Part shown: positions 1 through 5,745 of the stretch, one piece after another | Layout: each line of letters starts with the position of its first letter | How positions within the stretch are numbered: the first letter of the stretch is position 1 | Assembly: GCA_029940245.1 (NCBI GenBank) | Contig: JAOZRF010000116.1 | Span: forward strand, 1 to 7,903 | Length of the DNA: 7,903 nucleotides | Direction: 5' to 3' | From: Desulfobacula sp. | Lineage (GTDB): Bacteria; Desulfobacterota; Desulfobacteria; Desulfobacterales; Desulfobacteraceae | The notes under the pieces: model-generated | What the model saw: only the letters and a program-made list of their open reading frames with translations | Told to the model about the DNA's origin: nothing | Databases searched by the model: none | Made by a program: the position numbers and the translations under genes

Positions 1-435
1 ATTGAATAATTCCATATTTATATCATTTAAAACTTTTTCTTTCATGAATCGGTCAAAAAACTTTTCCCATCCAATATCCAGTATCTCATCATAATCTTCA
101 GTCTTCATTAACTCTGTTTCATGTACCTGCCACATATCATTATCGGGCAAATCAAATCCGGGAACTTTGACTTTTGCTCCAAAAAGTTCACAAAGCCCAT
201 AGGGGAAAAATGAACCATAGTTTATAGCGTCTGCTTCACCAATAATTTTATAAGCCTGAATCATAGTCTTTGTCGCCTTTGCAGGAGATTGAATGAATTC
301 ATGCATGGAAGTCTTAGTTATATTAGCAGCAAAACCAGCGTATTCTAAAACCATTGGGATTCGATTCTGTTTTTCCAAATTCACAGCTCTTTGAATCCTG
401 TTAAACCGGTCTGCAATTAACTTAGTTTTATCCAT
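1..435 (-). CDS. Uroporphyrinogen decarboxylase-like (UROD/MtaA family) protein, N-terminal part only
   Basis: Reading the minus strand from ATG at 435-433 gives 145 codons open to the window edge, so the C-terminal part, probably more than half the protein, is outside. A ribosome binding site AGGAG lies 5 bases upstream (441-445). The visible residues have the family's N-terminal look: an arginine-rich first helix, an EKQNRIP segment at residues 21-27 (family pattern EKPDRVP), and a region at 76-123 with FPYG, LPDNDMW and ETELMKTEDYD that resembles UROD-like proteins common in anaerobes. Family members are true heme-pathway decarboxylases or methyltransferases that move methyl groups to or from corrinoid proteins. 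The position beside a catabolic TRAP operon and its regulator, not heme genes, favours the methyltransferase-like branch, but the catalytic and zinc-binding residues are not in view. It is divergent from the regulator, and the operator at 481-495 could serve both. Family assignment is fairly sure; function is inference. Confidence 0.75.
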   Translation of the reverse strand, partial: MDKTKLIADRFNRIQRAVNLEKQNRIPMVLEYAGFAANITKTSMHEFIQSPAKATKTMIQAYKIIGEADAINYGSFFPYGLCELFGAKVKVPGFDLPDNDMWQVHETELMKTEDYDEILDIGWEKFFDRFMKEKVLNDINMELFN

Positions 436-449
436 TGTTACTCCTTTTT

Positions 450-465
450 AAAAAACTTTAAAAAA
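450..465. promoter_or_regulatory. Two A6 tracts spaced 10 bp in the divergent promoter region
   Basis: A-tracts occupy 450-455 and 460-465, exactly one helical turn apart, in the 72-bp gap between the divergent UROD-like gene and the regulator. Such phased tracts are known to bend DNA and can act like UP elements for RNA polymerase. They also lie just upstream of the UROD-like ribosome binding site. Presence is seen directly; a regulatory role is inference. Confidence 0.3.
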
Positions 466-480
466 GCTTTGACTTTCTTG

Positions 481-495
481 TTTGCTAATAGTAAA
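481..495. promoter_or_regulatory. Candidate operator 1 for the XRE-cupin regulator (TTTGCTAATAGTAAA)
   Basis: This 15-bp near-palindrome has arms TTTGCT and AGTAAA (5 of 6 positions pair) around a 3-base centre. It matches 12 of 15 positions of the perfect palindrome at 1135-1149 in front of the lyase gene. It lies between the two divergent genes, 12 bases before the regulator start and just upstream of a TATAAT box at 498-503. A repressor bound here could block its own gene and perhaps the divergent UROD-like gene. The repeat is seen in the sequence; the binding is inference. Confidence 0.55.
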
Positions 496-497
496 CA

Positions 498-503
498 TAT
501 AAT
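498..503 (+). promoter_or_regulatory. Candidate -10 box (TATAAT) of the regulator gene
   Basis: A perfect TATAAT hexamer ends 4 bases before the chosen ATG at 508. The -35 position at 17-bp spacing (475-480, TTCTTG) is poor. TTGACT at 469-474 looks better but is 23 bp away, too far for a standard promoter. If this box is used, transcription would start at or near the ATG, giving an almost leaderless mRNA. That fits the absence of a ribosome binding site there. Confidence 0.35.
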
Positions 504-507
504 TATT

Positions 508-1119
508 ATGAGTCAAACACAAAATGAAAAAAATAGCCGGCCCTTAGAAAAAGCTATTGCCAGACGCATCAGAGCTAAAAGGCTTGAGCTTTGCTGGACC
601 CTTGATCAACTTGCCAAGACTACGGGACTGTCCAAGGGTTACCTATCACAAATAGAAAATGATGACAAAACACCAACGATTGGAACATTGACTAAAATTG
701 CATTTGGACTTGGACTTAACGCTGTCGTTCTTATGACCGGAGAAGAGCCAAGGCCGAAACAGGAAAAATTCTGTCTGATCAGGTCTGGGGACCGCCAACC
801 CATAAGCCATCCAGGCGCTGCCCCTGACTCTATTTATGAATTTTTTTCATTTAACAAATCGAATCGGATCATGGATTCCTATATAGTCACTGTGGGCAAA
901 GAATTCGCCCCTAAGCCTCTTATGCACGAAGGGCAGGAAATGGCATTTGTTCTTGAAGGCAAAAGTGAATTCTACTATGACGGTCAAACCTATATTCTTG
1001 AAACCGGTGATGCTATGTATTTTGACTCTGACCGTCCCCACATGACTCGCAGTATTGGCCATGAACAAGCCAAAGTACTGGTGGTCTTTTGTAACCCTTT
1101 ACATGGACATGGAGGTTAA
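508..1119 (+). CDS. XRE-family transcriptional regulator with C-terminal cupin sensor domain
   Basis: A 203-residue, two-domain regulator. Residues about 16-71 form a Cro/C1-type helix-turn-helix, with the motif TLDQLAKTTGLSKGYLSQIE followed by PTIGTLTKIAFGLG. Residues about 127-195 form a cupin_2 barrel with HEGQE (140-144), FVLEG, GDAMYFDSDRPH (168-179). This layout is that of HTH-cupin regulators such as PuuR or SutR, which bind operators through the first domain and a small metabolite through the cupin. I chose ATG 508 over the longer TTG start at 469 because the longer version adds 13 residues with no family match and would put the candidate operator inside the coding sequence. No Shine-Dalgarno is visible at 508. 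It is followed after 45 bp by the lyase-TRAP operon and most likely controls that operon and itself; whether it represses or activates is unknown. Confidence 0.88.
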   Translation: MSQTQNEKNSRPLEKAIARRIRAKRLELCWTLDQLAKTTGLSKGYLSQIENDDKTPTIGTLTKIAFGLGLNAVVLMTGEEPRPKQEKFCLIRSGDRQPISHPGAAPDSIYEFFSFNKSNRIMDSYIVTVGKEFAPKPLMHEGQEMAFVLEGKSEFYYDGQTYILETGDAMYFDSDRPHMTRSIGHEQAKVLVVFCNPLHGHGG

Positions 1120-1134
1120 TTTTTACCCGATAAG

Positions 1135-1149
1135 TTTGCTATAAGCAAA
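1135..1149. promoter_or_regulatory. Candidate operator 2 (TTTGCTATAAGCAAA) overlapping an extended -10 promoter
   Basis: A perfect inverted repeat with 6-bp arms, TTTGCT and AGCAAA, around ATA, directly before the lyase ribosome binding site (1151-1156). It resembles the site at 481-495. Its centre holds TGCTATAAG (1137-1145), an extended -10 pattern (TGN plus 5 of 6 of TATAAT), so repressor and polymerase would compete for the same bases. No good -35 is visible. If used, the leader would be only about a dozen bases. As RNA it could form just a small 6-bp hairpin without a U-run, so a terminator is unlikely. Confidence 0.55.
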
Positions 1150-1164
1150 TGAAGGACATAAAAA

Positions 1165-2031
1165 GTGAAGAAAACAAGCTTACTTCGAAAATACATTCTT
1201 GAAGACTCTATACTGGTTATGCCGGGAGCCCATGATGCCCTGACAGCTAAAATTGTGGAACAGTCCGGATTCAAGGCATTAACGATTGGTGGTTACTCAG
1301 CCAGCGCATCACTCTTAGGCAAACCAGATCTGTCCTTTTTAAGCTTAACTGAAATGGCAGATTGTGTTCGCAGAATTGCTGATATTGTCGATATTCCGGT
1401 CTTTACAGATGGTGATACAGGACATGGGAATGTGCTCAATGTTCGACATACGGTCAAAGAGATTGAAAGAACGGGAGCAGCCGGAATGTTTATTGAGGAT
1501 CAGGTTTTTCCCAAACGATGCGGTCATATGCTTGATAAACAGGTCATAGAAAAACAGGAAATGATTGCCAAAGTTAAAGCCGCAGTGGATGCCAGGGTTG
1601 ACGATGATTTTGTTATTATGGCCCGAACAGATGCTCTGGCTGTTAATGGCCTTGAAGATGCCATTGAAAGAGGTAATCTCTTTGCCGAAGCTGGTGCAGA
1701 TTTGATCTTTATAGAGGCTCCCACCACAATAGAGCAGATGCAGATGATTACTGCAAAAATAAATGCTCCAACGCTTGCCAATAATATAGAAGGAGGTAAG
1801 TCTCCTTTACTTTCCGCCACTGAGTTGGAAAAGATCGGTTTTAACACGGCCGTCTTTCCGGTGGCAGCCACATATGCAGTAGCAAAGGTTGTAGGAGACC
1901 TGATGACTGAACTCGCAACCACCGGAACCACAGCTGGTTTCATAAACCAGATGGTCTCTTTTGATGAGTTTAATAATCTGATCGGCCTTGACCACTTGCG
2001 TTCCCTGGAACGTAAATATTTCCAAAACTAA
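1165..2031 (+). CDS. Isocitrate lyase/PEP mutase-family C-C lyase (2-methylisocitrate or 2,3-dimethylmalate lyase-like)
   Basis: A 288-residue cytoplasmic TIM-barrel enzyme, the usual length for the family. Seen motifs: MPGAHDAL (19-26), IGGYSASASLLG (41-52), metal-site TDGDTGHGN (81-89), IEDQVFPKRCGH (110-121) with the catalytic-loop cysteine C119, MARTDAL (152-158), FIEAP (182-186) and LANN (204-207). The KRCGH loop with its cysteine is the mark of the C-C bond lyases (PrpB, dimethylmalate lyase, isocitrate lyase), which release pyruvate, glyoxylate or similar. Phosphoenolpyruvate mutase and the oxaloacetate decarboxylase-type relatives lack it. No methylcitrate synthase or dehydratase lies nearby, so PrpB of the propionate cycle is not supported; the TRAP genes instead suggest an imported substrate, with dimethylmalate-type acids the best guess. 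Start is GTG with AAGGA 8 bases upstream. First gene of a probable operon with the TRAP genes. Confidence 0.85.
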   Translation: MKKTSLLRKYILEDSILVMPGAHDALTAKIVEQSGFKALTIGGYSASASLLGKPDLSFLSLTEMADCVRRIADIVDIPVFTDGDTGHGNVLNVRHTVKEIERTGAAGMFIEDQVFPKRCGHMLDKQVIEKQEMIAKVKAAVDARVDDDFVIMARTDALAVNGLEDAIERGNLFAEAGADLIFIEAPTTIEQMQMITAKINAPTLANNIEGGKSPLLSATELEKIGFNTAVFPVAATYAVAKVVGDLMTELATTGTTAGFINQMVSFDEFNNLIGLDHLRSLERKYFQN

Positions 2032-2034
2032 CAC

Positions 2035-2058
2035 AGCAGATTCCAGGGTATCTCTGCT
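2035..2058 (+). other. Small hairpin between lyase gene and dctP
   Basis: AGCAGA (2035-2040) can pair with TCTGCT (2053-2058) across a 12-base loop in the 41-bp gap, ending just before the AGGAG of dctP. There is no U-run, so it is not a terminator. It could mark an RNA processing or stability point that raises binding-protein output, which is common in transporter operons. It could also be chance. Confidence 0.25.
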
Positions 2059-2072
2059 ATAGGAGAAAAAAA

Positions 2073-3104
2073 ATGAAACGATCCAATTTTTCCGGTTTTG
2101 TACTTTTCTTATTTGTCTCTCTTTTTCTGATCATGGTCAGTTCAGACTGCGCTGTTGCCAAAGATGGCAGCTTGACTTTTGCCACCACAACACCACCAAA
2201 AAGCAACCATGAAATAGCTGCCCAGAAATTTGTAGATGCTGTGGCAAAAAAAACAAACGGCAGAATTAACATTAAACACTATGGGGCAGGATCTTTGTAT
2301 AATGCAAAATCTATCATGCCGGCCATGTCAAACAACCAGATTGATATTGGTCTTCTGCATGTAGCCCTGGTTGGCCGCCGTTCTCCAGTACTTGAGTTTG
2401 TAGGATCTTTTGGCGCAATGGGTTGCTGGGAAAGTTATGAACATTATTATAAATTCCTTGATAACCCCAGGATTCGCGAGATAGCTTCAGCCGAATTTGA
2501 AAAGTATTTCAATGGGAGACTCCTTGCTGCATGGTCTTTTGGAACTAGTTTGCTCGGGCGCAGAGACAAAGCTATTGAAACTGTTGAGGATTTCAAAGGC
2601 TTAAAAATACGTACTGCAGGAACAGCTATGGCAACCATGTACAAGGCATTGGGAGCTATCCCTGTTAGCCTGAGTTCTAAAGAACTCTATACAGGTCTGC
2701 AACGTGGAACCATCCAGGGAGCCGGCTCCGGAGTCTCCAGATGGCGACGCTCCAAACTCTATGAAGTGGCTCCATATTTAACTGTCGACCCGACAATACC
2801 ATATTTCAGTATGTGGCTTGTGATCAACAACAAATCCTGGAACAAACTTTCCAAAGAGGATCAAAAAATAATCTCTGACTCAGCCAAAGAGTTAGAATCC
2901 TGGACCAGAGATTACGCTGCCAAGGAACGTCAAAAGGATTTTACCTTCCTGAAAACTAAAACAAAGGCATTTGTAGAACTTTCAGGTGAACAGAAAGCCA
3001 AACTCGTTAGTACAGTTAAACCGGTTATGAAGGAACTTGCAAAAGAACAGCTTGGCGATCAATATAAGGAACTATGGGATTTGCTGGAAAAATCAAAACA
3101 ATAA
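2073..3104 (+). CDS. dctP: TRAP transporter periplasmic solute-binding protein (DctP family)
   Basis: 343 residues. The N-terminus has lysine/arginine, a hydrophobic stretch (about 9-22) and a signal peptidase I-type site AVA-K (cut near 29/30), so it is exported to the periplasm. There is no lipobox. The mature protein has DctP-family features: the opening LTFATTTPPKSNHEIAA, then GAGSLYN (71-77), and LKIRTAG (177-183) with R180, the conserved arginine that in this family forms a salt bridge to the substrate carboxylate. KALGAIPVSLSSKELYTGLQRG (191-212) follows. The substrate is therefore probably an organic acid. AGGAG sits 7 bases before the ATG. The gene is 41 bp after the lyase gene and 42 bp before the fused membrane gene, so it completes a TRAP system whose cargo the lyase may cleave. 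The exact ligand cannot be read from the sequence. Confidence 0.92.
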   Translation: MKRSNFSGFVLFLFVSLFLIMVSSDCAVAKDGSLTFATTTPPKSNHEIAAQKFVDAVAKKTNGRINIKHYGAGSLYNAKSIMPAMSNNQIDIGLLHVALVGRRSPVLEFVGSFGAMGCWESYEHYYKFLDNPRIREIASAEFEKYFNGRLLAAWSFGTSLLGRRDKAIETVEDFKGLKIRTAGTAMATMYKALGAIPVSLSSKELYTGLQRGTIQGAGSGVSRWRRSKLYEVAPYLTVDPTIPYFSMWLVINNKSWNKLSKEDQKIISDSAKELESWTRDYAAKERQKDFTFLKTKTKAFVELSGEQKAKLVSTVKPVMKELAKEQLGDQYKELWDLLEKSKQ

Positions 3105-3146
3105 AACTTTACAGTGTTTTATAATAGATTTTATTAAGGAAGTAAA

Positions 3147-5033
3147 ATGGATAAAATAGCGGTTTCACCAGAGCAAGGTACTGGGCTGATAATAGATCGT
3201 ATCTCCTTTGCCTTTGCTCTGGTGGCCGGTCTTATGATGCTGTCAGTGGCATTATTTATGTCCTTTGAGGCATTTTCACGGCATTTCCTGGATCAGCCGA
3301 CTTCCTGGGTTTTGACTATTTCAACCCTGATATTTATCTGGTTCACGTTTTTGTCAGTTCCATATGGAATAAAATCAAACAAACACGTTTCCTGTGATAT
3401 CTTTGTTAATCAACTGCCCGACCGCACCCGGCAAGCCATTGGAATAGCCACTGATTCTGCATCTCTGATTTTTATCATTGCCCTGGGTATTTACGGGTTT
3501 AACCATTTCATGGAAGCCATAGAATATAATTCCATGAGTGACGGTCTGTTCCGTTATCCCATGTGGCTTGTTGCTCTATCAATGCCCATTGGCATGGCTT
3601 TAAGTATCATTCAAACCATAAGAAAAATCCAGGCCGGGTTTGTCTGGATGAAAAAAAATTCAGAAAATTCCTCTGATGCATCATCTGTCTCTCCTATTCT
3701 CATGGTTGGTTTTTTTTTACTATCAGCTTTCGTGGGAATTGCTGTTTGTTTTTTCAGTCAATCTCTGGGCATTCTTGTCTTAGCCCTGGCTCTTTTGTTT
3801 TGGGGAGTGCCCATAGCCTTTGCCTTGGGACTGGTAGGTCTTACCGGACTCTTGTTCTTCCATGGAAGTCTTGGAGGCTTAAATACCCTGCCCATTGTAG
3901 CAGAGAATACGTCCACTAACTTTATCTTACTGGCTATCCCTTTATTTACCTTGGGCGGACTGATCCTATCACGAAGTGGGCTGGGTGAACAGATATATGA
4001 TTTGAGCAGCAAATGGCTTGGCTGGATGCCGGGCGGCCTGGGTGTTGGCACCTGTATCACCGGAGGAATTCTTGCAGCCATGATAGGGTCAAGCACGGCA
4101 GTTACTGCAATTATCACTCTTGTTGCCATGAAACCACTTCTGGACCGGGGCTATGATAAAAAACTGGTCATCGGCACAGTGACCGGCAGCAGCCTCGGAT
4201 TGATCATTCCACCCAGCATTGGTTTTATTGTTTATGGTTTTCTGACCGATACATCAGTGGGAGACCTTTTCATGGCCGGTGTTATTCCGGGAATAATGCT
4301 GGTCACCATGTTCAGTATATATATTGTTATCAGTTGCAGGATCAGCGGTAAATATGAGGCTGTCTCTTTCAGCTGGACAGAGCGTCTTATCTCATTAAAA
4401 AAATCTTTTATAATAATTCTTGGTCCTGTATTTGTCCTTGGATCCATATACACCGGTGTTGCCACGCCGACTGAAGCAGGAGCAATATTAGTAATTTACA
4501 GCCTTTTCTGTGCCTTAATTTTTCGTAAAATAGACAGGAAGGGCTTTGTCCAGTGTCTGATAGATAGTAGCACCCTTTCAACAATGATCATAATGATTAT
4601 GGTTGGAGCTCTGGTAATGTCCAACGTGATAACACTTCTTCAGATTCCGGCAAATCTTACTGAATTTATCTTCGCATCCGGCGTGCCTACCTGGGGAGTT
4701 ATTCTTATGATTGTTGTTCTTTACCTTTGTCTGGGAATGTTTCTGGATGGCGGATCAATAACAGTTTTAACTGTTCCTGTCATTGCACCGATGCTTCCGG
4801 CACTGGGAATCGACACAATTGCTTTTGGTGTTATACTTATGATGCTCATTGAAACAGCATTACTCACACCACCGGTAGGACTTAATCTGTTCACGGTTAA
4901 GGGTATTGTTGAAGAGCCGCTCTCTTATATCATAAAAAGTGTTATTCCGTTTGTAATAATCCTTGTATTAGGCATAATTCTGGTTTTTGTATTTCAGGAT
5001 ATAGCCTTGTGGCTGCCAGCCCGAATGAAATAA
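3147..5033 (+). CDS. dctQM: Fused TRAP transporter membrane protein (DctQ small + DctM large subunit)
   Basis: 628 residues, near the length of known fused QM proteins such as SiaQM. Residues about 15-165 are the DctQ part with four predicted membrane segments and the typical SRHFLDQPTSWV (44-55). A polar linker (about 166-182, KKNSENSSDASS) joins it to a DctM part with many membrane segments. DctM landmarks: AIPLFTLGGLILSRSG (263-278), GSSTAVTAIITLVAMKPLL (314-332), SLGLIIPPSIGFIVYG (349-364), GVATPTEAGAI (437-447), MFLDGGSITVLTVPVIAPM (531-549) and LLTPPVGLNLF (572-582). It couples inward sodium flow to uptake of the ligand delivered by DctP, across the inner membrane. AAGGA lies 6 bases upstream of ATG. 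The stop codon directly touches the stop of the convergent Nudix gene, and no terminator is visible. Confidence 0.93.
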   Translation: MDKIAVSPEQGTGLIIDRISFAFALVAGLMMLSVALFMSFEAFSRHFLDQPTSWVLTISTLIFIWFTFLSVPYGIKSNKHVSCDIFVNQLPDRTRQAIGIATDSASLIFIIALGIYGFNHFMEAIEYNSMSDGLFRYPMWLVALSMPIGMALSIIQTIRKIQAGFVWMKKNSENSSDASSVSPILMVGFFLLSAFVGIAVCFFSQSLGILVLALALLFWGVPIAFALGLVGLTGLLFFHGSLGGLNTLPIVAENTSTNFILLAIPLFTLGGLILSRSGLGEQIYDLSSKWLGWMPGGLGVGTCITGGILAAMIGSSTAVTAIITLVAMKPLLDRGYDKKLVIGTVTGSSLGLIIPPSIGFIVYGFLTDTSVGDLFMAGVIPGIMLVTMFSIYIVISCRISGKYEAVSFSWTERLISLKKSFIIILGPVFVLGSIYTGVATPTEAGAILVIYSLFCALIFRKIDRKGFVQCLIDSSTLSTMIIMIMVGALVMSNVITLLQIPANLTEFIFASGVPTWGVILMIVVLYLCLGMFLDGGSITVLTVPVIAPMLPALGIDTIAFGVILMMLIETALLTPPVGLNLFTVKGIVEEPLSYIIKSVIPFVIILVLGIILVFVFQDIALWLPARMK

Positions 5034-5567
5034 TCAGCGGAGATCAAAAATTTTAAACGGGAATTTTCCCTTTTCTCTATCCTTAAAATAATGCTCAAGG
5101 GTTTGTTTGATGACTTCAAAGGCAATGCTATCCCAGGGAATATTCTTTTCATCAAACAATCGGACATCTATACTTTCTTTTGTAGGGCCAAACTTGTCAG
5201 ATAAAAGATTCGCCCTGAACATAAAATAAATCTGATCAACAAAAACAATATTAAAAAGGCGGTAGGGATCTATTATACGGACATCCACCATTGTTTCTTC
5301 CCTGGTTTCACGAAGGGCGCCATCCTGAACCGATTCTCCATTTTCAAGATATCCTGCAGGAAGGGTCCATTTGCCTTTTTGCGGTTCAATGTTTCTTTTG
5401 CACAGCAGAACCTGTCCATTTAATTCAGGGATACATCCCACCACCATTTTGGGATTGCTGTAATGAACCAGGCCGCATTTTGTACATACAAAACGGACAT
5501 GGTCATCATCAGGAGGGATTCTTTGTTCAGTTCGAGAGCCGCAGGCAGCGCAGAATTTAATTTCCAT
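5034..5567 (-). CDS. Nudix hydrolase with N-terminal zinc ribbon (NUDT23-like; possible ADP-ribose/FAD pyrophosphatase)
   Basis: 177 residues. The N-terminus has a four-cysteine zinc ribbon, C6xxC9 and C28xxC31, with FCAACGS and FVCTKCGLVHYSNPK. Next is a Nudix domain (about 40-165) with box G72-x5-E78-x7-R86-E87-x2-E90-E91, so the metal-binding glutamates are intact. The usual glycine near the box end is replaced by M93, which I regard as tolerated in this branch. Known zinc-ribbon Nudix enzymes hydrolyse ADP-ribose, FAD or NADH to mononucleotides; the NADH pyrophosphatase SQPWPFPxS signature is not present, so NudC is unlikely. ATG at 5567-5565 has AAGGAG about 12 bases upstream, a little far. 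It is convergent with dctQM with zero bases between the stops and looks like an independent housekeeping or salvage gene. The exact substrate is unknown. Confidence 0.85.
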   Translation of the reverse strand: MEIKFCAACGSRTEQRIPPDDDHVRFVCTKCGLVHYSNPKMVVGCIPELNGQVLLCKRNIEPQKGKWTLPAGYLENGESVQDGALRETREETMVDVRIIDPYRLFNIVFVDQIYFMFRANLLSDKFGPTKESIDVRLFDEKNIPWDSIAFEVIKQTLEHYFKDREKGKFPFKIFDLR

Positions 5568-5587
5568 TATTATTTATCTCTCCTTTG

Positions 5588-5617
5588 ATTTTACCCGGTT
5601 TGCTGGTTTAGCGCCAA
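5588..5617 (-). promoter_or_regulatory. Weak candidate promoter of the Nudix gene
   Basis: On the minus strand TTGGCG (5617-5612) and TAAAAT (5593-5588) are separated by 18 bp. The -10 is 5 of 6 and the -35 is 4 of 6. The start would fall near 5581, almost on the ribosome binding site, so the leader would be very short. Offered only as the best pair in this gap. Confidence 0.22.
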
Positions 5618-5734
5618 GGAGATCATCGGGCCAGAACAATGATCCCATCTACCTTATCAGGCAATTCAGGATTTGTGGCAAACTGCATTTCCAAAAGGGA
5701 CAAAAGCCATTACCCTGCCTGCCGCGTTTTCACT
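5591..5734 (-). pseudogene. Degraded remnant resembling a YdcF/DUF218 (ElyC-like) protein
   Basis: The 178-bp gap between the SHMT-like and Nudix genes holds short minus-strand peptides that resemble consecutive pieces of one family, each in a different frame. Frame one (5734-5687) reads SENAAGRVMAFVPFGN. Frame two (about 5694-5626, then a TGA stop at 5625-5623) reads LLEMQFATNPELPDKVDGIIVLAR in two parts: LLEMQFATNPE and LPDKVDGIIVLAR. Frame three continues GPMISLALNQQTG and stops at 5593-5591. DUF218 proteins typically have a hydrophobic segment ending in a P-x-GN motif, then a stretch like LE-x-RFP, then LPDKVDGIIVLGGP near the start of the Rossmann-like domain. The match at LPDKVDGIIVLA is the convincing part; the other pieces are weaker. 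The rest of the gene (most of the catalytic domain) is gone. It was recognised by eye from memory of the family. Confidence 0.42.
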
Positions 5735-5745
5735 GTTTTTTTAAA

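Noticed and set aside
469..503. TTGACT (469-474) and TATAAT (498-503) as one sigma-70 promoter
   Set aside because: Spacing is 23 bp, well beyond the 16-18 bp norm; kept only the -10 as a candidate.
469..507. TTG at 469 as the start of the regulator
   Set aside because: Adds 13 residues without family similarity, and the palindrome at 481-495 and the TATAAT box would fall inside the coding sequence.
1524..1943. 139-codon minus-strand open frame inside the lyase gene
   Set aside because: Antisense shadow of a clearly conserved enzyme; no start signal and a low-complexity, alanine/serine-rich product.
3103..3120. AAAAC/GTTTT inverted repeat between dctP and dctQM
   Set aside because: 5-bp AT-rich stem overlapping the dctP stop codon; too unstable to claim as a regulatory hairpin.
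3758..4129. 123-codon minus-strand open frame inside dctQM
   Set aside because: Basic, proline-rich product typical of antisense to membrane-protein codons; no ribosome binding site and no family resemblance.
5059..5074. GGGAATTTTCCCTTTT on the + strand, just inside the Nudix gene, as a terminator for dctQM
   Set aside because: Only a 4-bp stem with a 4-base loop and a short T-run; too weak, and it encodes ordinary residues of the Nudix C-terminus.
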